Source: Gigaspora rosea
Lineage: Eukaryota > Glomeromycota > Glomeromycetes > Diversisporales > Gigasporaceae
Length of the DNA stretch: 64,000 bases
Reading direction: 5' to 3'
NCBI GenBank assembly: GCA_003550325.1
Contig: QKWP01000111.1
Location: 425,309-489,308, forward strand
Shown: one piece after another, positions 1 through 12,588 of the stretch
Layout: each line of letters begins with the position of its first letter
Numbering within the stretch: the stretch's first letter is position 1
The notes under the pieces: generated by a model
Told to the model about the DNA's origin: nothing
What the model saw: the letters and a program-made list of their open reading frames with translations, nothing else
The model's database searches: none
Program-made: the position numbers and the translations under genes

Positions 1-341
1 ATGTCAGTGCCCTTATCGACAAAGATTAAATCACACATATTACACATAACATGATACATAAAAAAATTGCCCTATATTATTTGTCATATACCAGGTACTT
101 TGGCGAACAGAATATGGTAATCAATATTAATGAGGGACTTCAGAATTAAAGTGCACGAATCTAATTTTGACAGAATAAATGACGTGTTCATTTTCAAATG
201 AGAGATGTATTAACTTTATTCATTTTCTGATAAATTCAATAATCCTTGTTGTTGAAAAATTGAATTTCCATTCATGGAAATTAGATAATGATTTTTATAA
301 TTTTCAGGTTTGGCGTAACATTATGTAGCCAATTAAATATA

Positions 342-446
342 CTTATGAGAACAATATTATTATTTTACTATTCACAAAAATTTTTAATAATGAATAGTAA
401 AAAATTTATACTATTCACAAATTTACAATAGTGTTCTCATGAGAAC
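342..446. repeat. small palindromic MITE-like sequence
   Basis: The two ends are inverted copies: a left end reading ttatgagaacaatatt and a right end reading aatagtgttctcatgag, with tactattcac also present in both arms. A related sequence, interrupted by another MITE, lies near 38560-39050. No coding capacity. The rest of 1-540 shows no gene. Confidence 0.5.
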
Positions 447-546
447 TCTTAAACATTAATTCAAACACTAATCATGATGATACTTTTTTCCCTTTTTTTT
501 TTTTAAAAAAAAAATAAAAAATAAAATTGTTATTTTGGTTTAATAC

Positions 547-1850
547 AAATGTCTATCAATAAAACGATGATATATGATATTAGCTCTGATGAGGAATTTA
601 CACTATCGATTATTAACCTTTTGGGAAGAACATTTTTTCGAAAAAGGTAATTATTTTAAATTATTATAAATAACCAGAATTAATAGTTTTCATTTTAATT
701 CATTTTTTATGCCCTGTAGTTATTTATGGAGGTGTGGAGGTGTAGTCTCCTTGCAAAATCCTGAAATTTCTGATACTAGATCTTTTTATCACCTTCAATG
801 AAGTTAATTTTTCAGAATCTGTTGATCGTCTTCAAGCTCTTCTTATTGAAGATAATTCATCTTGGCTTCGATTAAAATTTCTCCGCATTTATCAGATTAA
901 TTTTCAAAATGAAAATTTAGAGTACTGCAGAAATTTTGAATGAAATTATTATAAAATACCAAATTTGGTTTTAATTCAAATAATTTTATCACTCTTAAAA
1001 GAGAATACATTAATTTCTATTAAAACACGACGAATTACAATTGGATCAAACTGTGATCTGGATAAATTTATTTGTGGAGAAAAGTACCAACTCCAAATTT
1101 ACCTTCTATTATGAACAAAAGAATGAGGAGAATTCAAATCTTTATAAATTACTCTTCAAAATTGTTTACGTCATATTAGGTATTTTCAAATTCCTGGTGA
1201 TGAGACCTTAGAAAAAATATGGCCTTATAAAACAACTCTCAAAGTAGGATATATCGCAAAATTTTGTATCTCCAAATAGGCCTGTTACATATACAATTTA
1301 CCCCTTGCAAAAAATTGACAATTCAACTTCCTCCTCGAAAATTAATATCACTACCCTCTTCTATAATCAATTTAGAACATGCAGCAGAAATTTCTTCCTT
1401 GACTGATCGATGTTTAAAAACTTATAACATTAAACCTATTCAAGTTGTTACTTAGAGTAGTAATGATGAGATCGGTACAAAAAATTCATAAATTATGTGA
1501 TAATAAATCTGACCTAATAATTGTTATAAAGTTGCAATACTTGGTAGATTTAATTCTCTTAGCTGAAAATCAGTTGAAGAAGGAAGTACACATGAAATCT
1601 GATGAAGAAGGAAGCACACCTAAAATATGATGAAGAAGGAAATACACCTGAAAATATGAAAGAATCTACACTTAGTCATGTAAATGATAAATCAACTACT
1701 ATTTTTTTATAGGCCAAAATTTGACTTTATGATTTCTATGGTCTTAAAACACGTGACTATCATGCAAAAATACTTACCAACCACCAATCAGATAGTAAAT
1801 TTTCAATAGATGATTAAGAAGTATTTCAAATATGCAAAAATGCATGAAAT
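547..1850 (+). pseudogene. ancient decayed BTB-BACK-TLDc gene copy
   Basis: This is a heavily eroded relative of the BTB-TLDc genes elsewhere in the window. A remnant of the intron (about 655-719, ending in cctgtag) is followed by exon 2 remnants. The reading ITFNEVNFSESVDRLQALL can be seen around 795-850 (BACK domain start), and TLDc-like segments lie between 1262 and 1850, including a weak match to the final FSIDDYEVFQIC motif. Many stops and indels are present. It is clearly more divergent than the other copies and resembles the fragments at 39.1, 42.7 and 49.25 kb, so it belongs to an older subfamily. Its 3' flank (1850-3560) is duplicated at 49720-51180. Confidence 0.8.
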
Positions 1851-3560
1851 CTACAACAAATAAATTTGTCATTATAGTTCATATAGATAAAAAATGTATT
1901 ATAATTATGTTAATGGAAACAATTAAAGGTACAGACATTCCTTCAGGCAATTACAGAGTTAACTGCTGTAGTTATTTAATTATAAAAATTTGATACAATA
2001 AATTAAACACACCTATTTTGAATATTTTTATATACAGCATCTTGTTTTGTGATCTGTGTTCCGTCCTGATATTGTGAAAAAAATTGATAGTCTTAAATAA
2101 AAAAACAAATAGTATTAATTAAAAAAAATTCAAAAACAATACATGCATAAAGCCATTATTATGCTTTAAAATTAAACAAGATTTATATATCTAATTGTAA
2201 AATAATTATTGAAAAAAAATTAAAGATACAGTACATAATAGTTTCATTCGGCATCATATGGGGGGTGTCAATAGAAACCAGGCAAATTGTTTCTAAGTAA
2301 ATTTTTTTTAAACTTTAGATTAAATTATCTTAGCAACTATTAAACCAATCTTGATAAAAATTTTTTTATTTTAATTCTATGTAGTTATAGAATTAAAATA
2401 AAAAATTTTTATCAAGATTGGTTTAATAGTGTTAAGATATTTTAATTTAAAGTTTAAAAAAAATTACTAAAAATGATTTGCCTGGTTTCTATTGACGCCC
2501 CCATATATAGATCAAGTGCTTTAAATTTTCTTTTGTCACAATCATTTCTAATATATGATTTTAATGTGTGCAGGAAAAGTGCTAAATAAATTTGCCTAAA
2601 GATTTAATGTTCCATAGCAAATTTATTTCCATCCAATTAATAATAAACAATATCGTCATATGAGTAGCATAAATTTAATGTACTATGAAATAAATAAAAG
2701 AATTCACTATCATGATTAGAGTCATACAGCGAAACTGAATCCATAAGATCGGAACCGGGTTTTCACCCATATAATTCCAGTGTATTTTGAATCAGGATCA
2801 ATTAAAAATTTAAAATTGACCTTTATCTCAAACAGCGTACGCGCACATAAATAGAGCGCATATATACAAATAACGCGCAGGTAAGCATGTTTTGCAACAA
2901 TACTATATTACGAATTTACAATTAGAATTTGTGCAATTAAACAGATAATAAAAGAAATGATAACTGTCAACTTCAAGTAAGTAATGAGAAGAGAGTAAAT
3001 ATTTATGAGATAAAATTATGTTTCTAAGATGACAGGATTATAAGATTCCCTTATCTCTAATGTACAATAATAATTCCAATACACAATGACAACGATACTT
3101 CAAAAATATAATATATCAGCTAAATGCTTACTATTTATATGTAAATGATGGTTTAACTTTATAATGAAACATAATTCTAATATCTCAGACCAGTAATTCT
3201 ATTTCATATCAAATTAACGTTCATGTTTAAACAATAAAAATAAATTGTATAAAGATATTAAATAAGAAAGAAGATAATGATATAAGTTTTTACGTATAAT
3301 AACTCCATATTTTAGAAAACAAGTGATAGTGATAGGGTTGGAATTAGTTGGAAGATCAAATTTCACAAGGATATTCAGGAATATTTGTTTAAAACATAAT
3401 ATTAGAAATTTCCATTCATAAATGGTTCCAGAAAGTTATTATAAATACGTACATGCTAGGTTTGTGACGCAGGCAAAATTTTTAAAGTTCATTAATGCTG
3501 GTTAGTGATTAGAATAAAGCTAGAGGTTAGGTATCGTTCAAGAAAAACTTTTTGTTAGAG
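1851..3560. repeat. duplicated 3' flank of the old BTB-TLDc copy
   Basis: Non-coding AT-rich DNA that aligns along its length with 49720-51180. Shared words include gtgacgcaggcaaaattttt (3462 and 51052 areas) and ggttaggtatcg. The copy here lacks the GATCAGGTGT-type MITE found at 49791-50012, and carries a TA-flanked MITE (2259-2503) that the other lacks. The stretch 3561-4195 is unique AT-rich DNA with no gene seen. Confidence 0.75.
2259..2503. mobile_element. 245-bp palindromic MITE with TA target duplication
   Basis: Long terminal inverted repeats: the left end begins TGGGGGGTGTCAATAGAAAC and the right end is its near-perfect reverse complement (GTTTCTATTGACGCCCCCA). Both arms continue inward for about 100 bp. 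TA flanks each side (2257-2258, 2504-2505). The paralogous flank at about 50245 (cggcatcattatagatc) lacks the insert, which confirms the boundaries. TA duplication fits the Tc1/mariner superfamily. A decayed relative lies at 42284-42530. Confidence 0.85.
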
Positions 3561-4195
3561 TACTAAAGGTCACTTAAAGATCAATTGATTAATAATACTA
3601 AATTCTTATTATACATTATATCAATTGTATAAAATTAATATTATATACTATCAAATATATAAATTTATTTAATATCATATTAGATTTATAAATTAAATAT
3701 TATACATAATATGTTGTATTATTATACTTCTTTAATCATTTATACTTTATACACGTGATTTTTAAAATCGATAAAATGCTATCTAAAAGTACCAAGAACA
3801 TATCATAGCAATGAATCACATAATGAATATGATCTTGTTTTTAACAATTTTATTTTCGAAGACAATAAACAAAATTCTAGATATGAGTAACTCACGTTAT
3901 GATTTATATAAAAACCTTTGAATTATATTGATTTTATTGATAGACTCTTATAGTGAAAGAAATCTTACAAGCTGACAACTTCACTATTACGAGAGTGACT
4001 TGTATCTTTTTTTTAGAATTGGTTATCTGGAGCAAAAGATAGTATACAAATCACACGATTTATATCGTTTAGATCTATAGAAAAGTGTGGTTATATATGA
4101 AAACATAAAAACACATGTGACAAAATTTCCAACGTTAAGACAAATTATTTCTTTGACACGAATCTATTGTAGTGACTCTAAAATCTTTTACTTTA

Positions 4196-4311
4196 CACTT
4201 ATTCGTGTAAATTCTGTATAACTGACGCTGATTGGCTGAAAATTGGAATTTAAACAGCATACAAATGCACGCCTGTCGATCTTGCGTTACTTTTTTGTAT
4301 TTCTAATCAAA
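4196..4311 (+). promoter_or_regulatory. conserved promoter block of BTB-TLDc copies, with inverted CCAAT box
   Basis: The block (cgtgtaaat, ctgacgctgattggctg, cgcatacaaatgcacgcctg, ending just before the start codon) recurs upstream of the copies at 9.35, 11.8, 30.5 and 52.1 kb. The word attggct (4231-4237) is an inverted CCAAT box, the binding site of NF-Y/HAP complexes. Conservation next to the start codon suggests promoter or 5'UTR function; shared descent by duplication also explains part of it. Confidence 0.55.
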
Positions 4312-5824
4312 ATGTTGAAATTTTATGATAAACTTTCGCAAGATTTTACCAAAATTCTTGAAAGTGAAATATAATTATGATACAATTATCGAAGTTGGTG
4401 AACAACCAGATACTCAACTTTTCAAGGTACATTCTGCAATCTTATATCAACGCTCTTCTTACTTTCAACAGAAATTAGCAAATACTATTAAAGGAAATAA
4501 TATCTTTAATATTAAATTGCCCAATATTTCTGTTAGAACATTTGATATTGTTATTAAGTAAGTTCTTTGATTTTAAAATTTTACTATAAGTAATAGAATT
4601 AATAGGTTTGTATTTTAATTAATTTGTTATATCCTGTAGATATATTTATGGCGGTGTAGTCTCTTTAGAGAACCTTGAAACTTCTGGCATACTTGATCTT
4701 TTGATCACTTTCAATGAATTCAATTTTTCAGAATCCATTGATCGTCTTCAAACTCTCCTTATTGAAGATAATGCATCTTGGCTTCGCTTAAAATTTTCTC
4801 ACGTTTATCAGATTAGTTTTCAAAATGAAAATTTCAAAGCTTTGCAACAATTTTGTAATGAAATTATTATTAAACACCCAAATTTAGTTTTTGATTCTGA
4901 TGATTTCACTACTCTTCAAGAGAATGCATTGATTTCCCTATTGAAACCTGACGAATTATAATTGGATGAAACTGTAATTTGGGATAAAGTTATTTTGTGG
5001 GGAAAAGCACAAACTCCAAATTTACCATTTAATTATGAACAATGGAATGAAGAGAATTTCAAATCTTTAAAAATTACTCTTAAAAATTGTTTACCCCATA
5101 TTAGGTATTTTCAAATTCCTGCTGATGAAGTCTTAGATAAAATACGACCTTATAAAAAGATTCTTGAAGAAAATTTGTGGGATGATATTATGGCAAAACT
5201 TGCATCTCCAAATAGGCCTGTTACATCTACAATTTTACTCCCTCGCAAAAAATTGACAACACAACTTCCCCCTAGAAAATCAATATCTATACCTTCTTCC
5301 ATAATTAATTTAGAACATGTAGTCGAAATTTCTTCCTGGATTGATCGACGTTCAACAACTTATGACATAACAGAAATTCCATATGAGTTCAAACTGTTAC
5401 TTAGAGGTAGTAGAGATGGGTTCGATGTCAAAACTTTTCATAAACTATGTGACAATATACCTGGCTTAATAGTTGTTATAAAGGTTAAAAATTCAAATGA
5501 AATACTTGGTGGATATAATTCTCTTGGCTGGAAATCTACAAATAACGGATACACAAAGGCACCTGGTAGCTTTGTTTTTTCTTTAAAAAATGAGATTATG
5601 AAAGAATCTATTCTTAGTCGTGTAAATGATCAACCAGATGCAATTTATTATAGTCAATATTATGGTCCATATTTTTATAGGTTTGGTCATTATGATCCTG
5701 ATTGACTAAAAAATGGTTTTATAACTGTAATGGCAATACTTATAAACCGCCAATCAGAAGTGCAGCAGATAATTATTTTTCAATAGATGATTATGAAGTA
5801 TTTCAAATATGCAAAAATGTATAA
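4312..5824 (+). pseudogene. BTB-BACK-TLDc gene copy 1, three lesions
   Basis: Exon 1 (4312-4557) encodes a BTB/POZ domain (YNYDTIIEVGEQPDTQLFKV then HSAILYQRSSYFQQKLAN). A GT-AG intron (4558-4639) follows. Exon 2 encodes a BACK-like region and a C-terminal TLDc domain (SSIINLEH, EIPYEFKLLLRGSRDGF, ILGGYNSLGW). Lesions compared with copies 5 and 6: one extra A in exon 1 near 4370 shifts frame after LESE; CAA has become the stop TAA at 4959-4961; one base is missing near 5702, so the last 40 or so residues (ending FSIDDYEVFQICKNV) are out of frame. BTB proteins of this build are commonly Cullin-3 substrate adaptors, and TLDc domains occur in oxidation-resistance and V-ATPase-regulating proteins. 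Some of the indels could be assembly errors. Confidence 0.88.
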
Positions 5825-6290
5825 ATTTTACCACAAATAAATTTGTTATTTATAGTTTATATAGATAAAATGTGTTAAAAGGACAGCATCAAGTTACCCT
5901 TTATAGTCCTTCGATCAATTACAGGATTGAATAGTTATTTCATAATTAAGTTTTATATAATAAATTAGACTCGTTTTTCTATACTCGACCTTATTTATTG
6001 ATCAATTATGATCTATGCCCGTAGGTTGTTGGAATAAAAGAATTTTATTGCATAGTAATACAAAAAAAACCTATTTATTAAAAAATTCAAAAAGTAACAC
6101 ATGCACAAAACCATTATCATGCTTTAAAATAAAATTAATCAGTAACTTTTATACCTACAGACTTAATTAATGCAATAATATTAAAAAATTACAGTGCGTT
6201 ATTTGTTCTATTCGTCATCATATAGATCAAGAGCTTTAAGCCTATTGTTTCTCACAACTCTTTTCAAATATAATAGAAACTATAGATTTT

Positions 6291-6420
6291 GTCTAATATA
6301 GCTGACGCTTTCTATTTGACACTGGGTGTGGCCAATTATATGTATGTGGTTTATATCAGTAGCAATCATACATATAATTGGTCACATATCAATGCCAAAC
6401 GATAGGCACCTATATTAGAC
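6291..6420. mobile_element. MITE with GTCTAATATAG termini
   Basis: Terminal inverted repeats GTCTAATATAG at the left and CTATATTAGAC at the right, with inner inverted arms around ccaattatatg and catataattgg. Copies sit at the same place in the other D1 blocks: 13054-13208, 32497-32654 and 56097-56256. It was therefore present before the block was duplicated. Confidence 0.75.
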
Positions 6421-7682
6421 TTAATCCGAAACAATAACTAATGCTATTGAAGAATTATAATACTTTAATATGTGCAAAAATAAAAAAGAATAGAGCCTAA
6501 TAAATTTATTCCATGACCGAATTTATTTCTACAGACACGTCCTGCAATCATAGTAATTAATGATATCTTTTAAATCGTCAGATAGATAACATAAAATATA
6601 GTGTGTCATGAGCAGCGTAAGAGAATTTGAAGTAGTTCATTGGTAAACTTCACTATATGGAATTGAATACGGAGAAACTTACCGAATGCGTAAGATTGAA
6701 AGGTACAGATTTTTTTATCTTGACATCACTTGGGCATCGCTTAGACAACACACATATGCTTTGACCTTGATCAATTAAAACTTGACCTTTAATTCAAATA
6801 ACGTGCATGAAATAGTGTACGAAATAGTGCACATGCACTCAAATAATGCGCAGAAATCATTATTCTGTGACAATATTTTATTACTAATTTATAATTACAA
6901 TTTGCGAATTAAATAAGATAATACTGTAAAAAGTGTGATATTATCAGTTCAAAAATGTATTGAGTAACGAAGAAAAGTAAATGCATGTGTGATAAAACTT
7001 AACTAAGATGCATGAAAAACACAATAATAGAATCACATCAGCTAAACGCTTACTGCTGAACTGTTTATATGTAATCAATTATTTAATAACTCGATGTAGT
7101 CATTCATAAAATTTTAATGTACTCAGTTACATAACTCCAATGCTTGAAACACAATAATAAAGTGACATCAGCTAAATGCTTACTGCTGAACTGTAATATC
7201 TTGATGCAATCATTCTATTTTAGATCAGGTATTGAAGTTTTAATATTCACGTTTAAGTCACATTTCATTGCTGATGCACTAAATAAGAATGAAAGTAAAC
7301 AATAAAAATAAATTATATGAAGATTCTGAATAAGAAAAATAATAATGATATAGCACAAATAAATTTGGATTATTTATTTAGATCACAATTCTTAAAATAA
7401 TGATTTACAAATGATTCCAAAAAGTTATTATTACATATTTACGTCATGCGTCAAATAAATAAATAAATGCCATTTATTGATGCTTTCGTAGCTATTTAAA
7501 AGAATCTATTCTTATGATACTTAAACCATTTTATCTATCTTTTTTTTTTTTTTTTTTTTTTTTTTATTTTTTTTTTTTNTATTAATTTCATTATTTCGAG
7601 GTCGTAAATTTCTTTCACTTTTGTATTCTTTATGTGTCGCTAATACTTATAATAATGCAAACTTATTTTGAAATAAATGCAT

Positions 7683-7820
7683 GTGTCAAGTTGGTTTTTA
7701 GATTAGCTGAATTTTAGTGTTAGTTCAGGCCGGAATTATGTTGATGCGGTTAGGTTCTTAGTTGATTAATTTGACACAGATCAAGTTTAACACAACCTAA
7801 AAGCCTACTTGACTCGTAAC
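7683..7820. mobile_element. MITE with (GAG)TCAAGTTGG-type termini
   Basis: The left end reads gtcaagttggtttttag and the right end is the inverted form ctacttgactcgtaac. Copies occur at 14520-14653 and, best preserved, at 57569-57720, where both termini read atatgttacgagtcaagtt. Non-coding. Confidence 0.6.
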
Positions 7821-9134
7821 ATATACTTACGTACGTATAGTACCACGAGCCTTCATTTAGCAAATGATAAAGATTTACATTCACCCAAATCATCTATTTT
7901 TGATTGATTTAATCATAATAGAAAATGAAACATTGAGCATTTGAGTTTACTATTTATTATTACCAGATTCAGCCCGAAAATCTTGATTAACGATAATATA
8001 CAGTTAAATTTAATTAGTTAATGAAAACGATTAGTAGTCACATTCTAATCTATACTCCGGAATTTAGTCATGCATTGAACAAACACGTAAATTTGCATGT
8101 TTTTATTACACATGTAGTCATGCCTGCCGAATGGACATGATGTTTTTGACATGTCTTCACATTGTTTAGATCGATATTATTAACCCATTTTTGATTTCCT
8201 TATTTAAGTTTAAACCGTGACGGTACTAAAAACAAAATGCATTCCTATCAATTTGGAAAGTTTTCTAAAACGCAGCAATTAAAATTATGGTTAGGGTTAG
8301 TTCGAGGTTAAGGATATTGCAAGTACTATCTATACTTTCCCAATATCTTTTATTAGTTTCGAACATTCATTTCTTTCGTAAAAATTTGTTGTGATTGGCT
8401 AATTTATGTGACCTTCTAAATAAGTAAATAGAAAAATGGGAATATTGTGCAAATACACAAAAAAACGAATACTTTTGGTCGAAATGTATCAAATCGTAAT
8501 TTTTATGTCTCTGCAAAGTATTAAAGTCATTTAAATCCTGTAAATAATAAATGACAAACTTAAAAAGCTCAAAGATTCATTTTCCCTTGACAGCACTTAC
8601 GATAAATTTCAGTAAATTTATATTTCACATAATATACGGAAACATTTACGTTTATAATTGATAAAAGCTTTGCTTTTACAATTAAAAATTATGATGTTAA
8701 AATTATATTTGTTTCCGGTGATTTAAGCTCGGTAATTTGTATTCCAAATAGTAACGATTATTGGTCCTATGATAATTATTCATGTTTTATCGTAGATAAA
8801 ACAATCAAAGTACTTTAAAGATCTATGCACGCACCGGTACTCGCATTACATGAAATAAAATGTTAATACGTAACATTGTTGTTATGCTTGTTTTAAAAAA
8901 ATTGGGGCAAAAAAAAAAAAAATAAAATAAAATAAATTTGAGGATTTTTGAGAAATTAGGGTCGGCGGGTAAAGCTAAACGAAAATTTTAGTTTGGGTGG
9001 CCTAATTTATGCGCTATATGGTATATTATCACGGATCGTAATCCTGGGCAGATATACCAAACGTATTAATCATGTGTTTTAGATAGAAACTCTGCTTCAG
9101 ATAGCCAATTAGCTTTTGTCTAATAAAAGATTTC

Positions 9135-9348
9135 ATTTTAGTGTCCTCACAAAGAAAAAGTCATACATACTAGAATTTTAATAAATTTTAACACGCGTCC
9201 GAAAACAAAATTGTAATATGAAGTCGCTTATCATACTTTAATCGTGTAAATCTATATAGCTGACGCTGATTGGCTGTGCATCAGATTATAAACCGCATAC
9301 AAATGCACGCCTGTTTGATCAGCGTTACATACCTTTTGCATTTCCAAA
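9135..9348 (+). promoter_or_regulatory. promoter block of BTB-TLDc copy 2
   Basis: Carries the same conserved words as copy 1: cgtgtaaatct, gctgacgctgattggctgtg, and cgcatacaaatgcacgcctg. The inverted CCAAT box attggct lies near 9269. 8880-9134 is AT-rich with no gene seen. Confidence 0.5.
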
Positions 9349-10843
9349 AAGTTGAAATTTTATGACAAACTTTCGCAAGATTTTACCAAACTTCTTGAAA
9401 GTGAATATAATTATGATACAATTATCGAAGTGGTGAACAACCAGATACTCAACCTTTCAAGGGCAATCTTATATCAACGCTCTTCTTACTTTCAACAGAA
9501 ATTAGCAAATACGGTTAAAGGAAATAATATCTTTAATATTAAATTGCCCAATATTTCTGTTAAAACATTTAATATTGTTATTAAGTAAGTCTTTGATTTT
9601 ATGATAATCATAAAAATTTTACTATAAGTAATAGAATTAATAGTTTTGTATTTTAATTAATTTCTTATCCTGTAGATATATTTATGCCGGTGTAGTCTCT
9701 TTAGAGCACTTTGAAACTTCTGACATACTTGATCTTTTGATCACTTTCAATGAATTCAATTTTTCGGAATCCATTGATCGTCTTCAAACTCTCCTTATTG
9801 AAGATAATGCATCTTGGCTTCGATTAAAATTTTCTCACGTTTATCGGATTAGTTTTCAAAATGAAAATTTCAAAGCTTTGCAACAATTTTGTAATGAAAT
9901 TATTATTAAACACCCAAGATTAGTTTTTGATTATGATGATTTCACTACTCTTCAAAAAAATGCTTTGATTTCTCTCTTAAAACATGACGAATTACAATTA
10001 GATGAATCTTTCTGTAATTTGGGATAAGTTATTTTGTGGGGAAAAGCGCAAACTCCAGATTTGTCTTCTGATTATGAGCAATGGAATAAGGAAAATTTCA
10101 AATCTTTAAAAAATACTCTTAAAAACTGTTTACCTCATATTAGGTATTTTCAAATTCCTGGTGATGAAGTCTTAGATAAAATACGACCTTATAAAAAAAT
10201 TCTTGAAAAAAAGTTGTGGGATGATATTATGGCAAAATTTGTATCTCCAAATAGGCCTGTTACATCTACAATTTTACTCCCTCGCAAAAAATTGACAACT
10301 CAACTTCCTCCTAGAAAATCAATATCTATACCTTCTTCCATAATTAATTTAGAACATGCAGCCAAAATTTCTTCCTGGATTGATCGATGTTCAACAACTT
10401 ATGACATAACAGAAATTCCATATGAGTTCAAAATGTTACTTAGAGGTAGTAGAGATGGCTTCGACGACAAAACTTTTCATAAACTATGTGACAATATACC
10501 TGACTTAATAGTTGTTGCAAAGGTTGAAAATTCAAATGAAATACTTGGTGGATATAATCCTCTTGGCTGGGACTCTACTGTTCCTGGATATCGTGTGGCA
10601 CTTTGTAGTTTTATTTTTTCTTTGAACATTGAAAAATATATTCTTAGCCGTGTAAATGGTCCAACAAGTGCAATTTATTATAGTCAAGATTGTGGTCCAC
10701 ATTTTTTTTATTTTGGACATAGTGATGCCTGGGGTTCAAAAATCTGGTATTATCGAAGTAAAGGCAATCATTTTCAACCGCCACTCAGAAATGAAGATAT
10801 TGCATTTTTAATAGATGGTTATGAAGTATTTAAAATATGCTAA
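9349..10843 (+). pseudogene. BTB-BACK-TLDc gene copy 2, start codon lost and internal stop
   Basis: Two exons (9349-9584, 9676-10843) around a GT-AG intron. The position of the initiator ATG in copies 5 and 6 is AAG here (9349-9351). A one-base loss after IIEV and an 8-base loss shortly after cancel in frame, but they replace the BTB segment GEQPDTQLFKVHS with unrelated residues. A 4-base insertion near 10008 and a later one-base loss create the stop TAA at 10025-10027 between BACK and the linker. From 10034 the TLDc part is open to the natural stop. Its C-terminus (FHPLRN-type QPPLRNEDIAFLIDGYEVFK) has diverged more than that of the other copies. Confidence 0.85.
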
Positions 10844-11612
10844 TGCATAAATTCTACTACAAATAGTTTAGATAAATAAAAAATGTAGTATAACTAGTTA
10901 AGTTGAAGTCATTTAAATGTACGGGTATCATGTTGCCCTTTATAGTTCTTCAAAAATTAACAGAATTAACAGAATTAACTATTATTTCATAATAAAATTA
11001 AATTAAAACCACTTGCTATTCTCGAAACATTCTTTAAATTTTAAATATCTTGTTATAGATAGAGTGCTATATTCAGCCTTATCATTAATCGTTTATAGTA
11101 TGGTTTCTGCTCTCATAATGTGGAAAAAGTTTGAATTTTACTGCATAGCAGTACTAAAAAAAACCTTCTATCGTGCTAGAAGTCTACATTAGATATGTTG
11201 CAATTTTAAATTTAATCATAGTAGCCTTTATACAAATGATTTTTTAAAAAATTGGCCAGTAATTTTATAAAACTATCTTAGTTCTAAAATATGTTTTGAA
11301 ACATTTCTGTATAAAAATCTGGTTAGTTTGAAGGTTATATAATTACTGTATGCTTCAATTTAAAATGATCTTTAAAATTCCATAACTTTATATAAAAATA
11401 AAATTTAAAAAGTTGACTGGTAATAATTTCAACAAAATTCAAATATTTTTAAAAATATTACTTTGTAAAACGTTGATACGTTTTAAAGTTATACTATTTA
11501 TTGTCTTGCATATGCTTCTTACACCATATTTAGTAAAAAAAATTCTAAAAGTAATGCAAAAAGTTATTACTGTATTATGCATTATAATAAGTCAAGTATT
11601 GTATTTCTAATT
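10844..11612. repeat. duplicated intergenic block D2 (first copy)
   Basis: The 3' flank of copy 2. It aligns with 18031-18790 downstream of copy 4 (shared words include tatatgcttct, accatatt, aaaattctaaaagtaat). Its right part (about 11560-11610) is the empty-site homologue of the 10.1-kb TTAA transposon at 18794-28914. No gene seen. Confidence 0.75.
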
Positions 11613-11783
11613 GCATAATAATTAGTGTCCTCGCAAAAAGAAAAAGTCTAACATACCTAGAATTTAATAAATTTTAACATGCATCCGAAAACAAAATTGC
11701 AATATTATGAAGTATACTTTTCGATCGTGTAAATCTACATAGTTGACGCTGATTGGCTGTGCATCAGGTTATAAACCGCATAC

Positions 11784-12588
11784 CAAAACTCCAAATTTGC
11801 CATCAAATTATGATCAATGGAATGAGGAGAGTTTCAAATCTTTAAAAATTACTCTTAAAAATTGTTTGCCTCATATTAGGTATTTTCAAATTCCTGCTGA
11901 TGAAGTCTTAGATAAAATACGACCTTATAAAAAAATTCTTGAAGAGAATTTGTGGGATGATATTATGGCAAAACTTGCATCTCCAAATAGGCCTGTTACA
12001 TCTACAATTTTACTCCCTCGCAAAAAATTGAGAACCCAACTTCCTCCTAGAAAATCAATATCTATACCTTCTTCCATAATTAATTTAGAACATGTAGTCG
12101 AAATTTCTTCCTGGATTGATCGACGTTCAACAACTTATGACATTACAGAAATTCCATATGAGTTCAAACTGTTACTTAAAGGTAGTAGAGATGGGTTCGA
12201 TGCCAAAACTTTTCATAAATTATGTGACAATATACCTGGCTTAATAGTTGTTATAAAGGTTGAAAATTCAAATGAAATACTTGGTGGATATAATTCTCTT
12301 GGCTGGAAATCTACAAATGACGGATATAGAGCGGCACCTGGTAGCTTTATTTTTTCTTTAAAAAATGAGAACATGAAAGAATCTATTCTTAGCCGTGTAA
12401 ATGATCAATCAACTGCAATTTATTATCATCAAGATTGTGGTCCGTATTTTCATAGGTTTGGTCATGATGGCCCTAAAAAATGGTTTTATAACAGTAATTT
12501 CAATACTTACCAACCGCCAATCAGAAACGCAAATAGTAGATTTTCAATAGATGATTATGAAGTATTTCACTTATGCAAAAATGGATAA
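11784..12588 (+). pseudogene. BTB-BACK-TLDc gene copy 3, 5' deletion joining promoter to TLDc part
   Basis: The promoter block (11725-11783, with gctgattggctg) is fused directly to exon 2 at the segment QTPNLPSNYDQWNEESF. The start codon, BTB domain, intron and most of BACK are gone. The junction lies at about 11783 in ccgcataccaaaactcc. From there the frame is open through the TLDc domain (EIPYEFKLLLKGSRDGF; ILGGYNSLGWKST) to the stop at 12586-12588. There is no in-frame ATG near the promoter, so translation would need an internal start. It could give a short TLDc-only protein, but is more likely a truncated pseudogene. Confidence 0.8.

Larger units (their letters stand above)
5825..8870. 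repeat. duplicated intergenic block D1 (first copy)
   Basis: The 3' flank of copy 1. It is repeated after copy 3 (12589-15730), after copy 5 (32008-32800, truncated) and after copy 6 (53637-53842 plus 55839-58470, split by the Crypton). No gene is seen. It contains two MITE families (6291-6420 and 7683-7820) and a poly-T tract at 7540-7581 with an N near 7579. 8880-9010 also matches 51880-52000. Confidence 0.8.

Noticed and set aside
8280..8310. telomere-like ggttagggttag
   Set aside because: Only about two units, and the same short word is repeated in each D1 block (15122, 58139), so it is part of the duplicated block and not an interstitial telomere.
10532..10720. minus-strand open frame across BTB-TLDc copy 2
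   Set aside because: It is the antisense shadow of the TLDc coding sequence.
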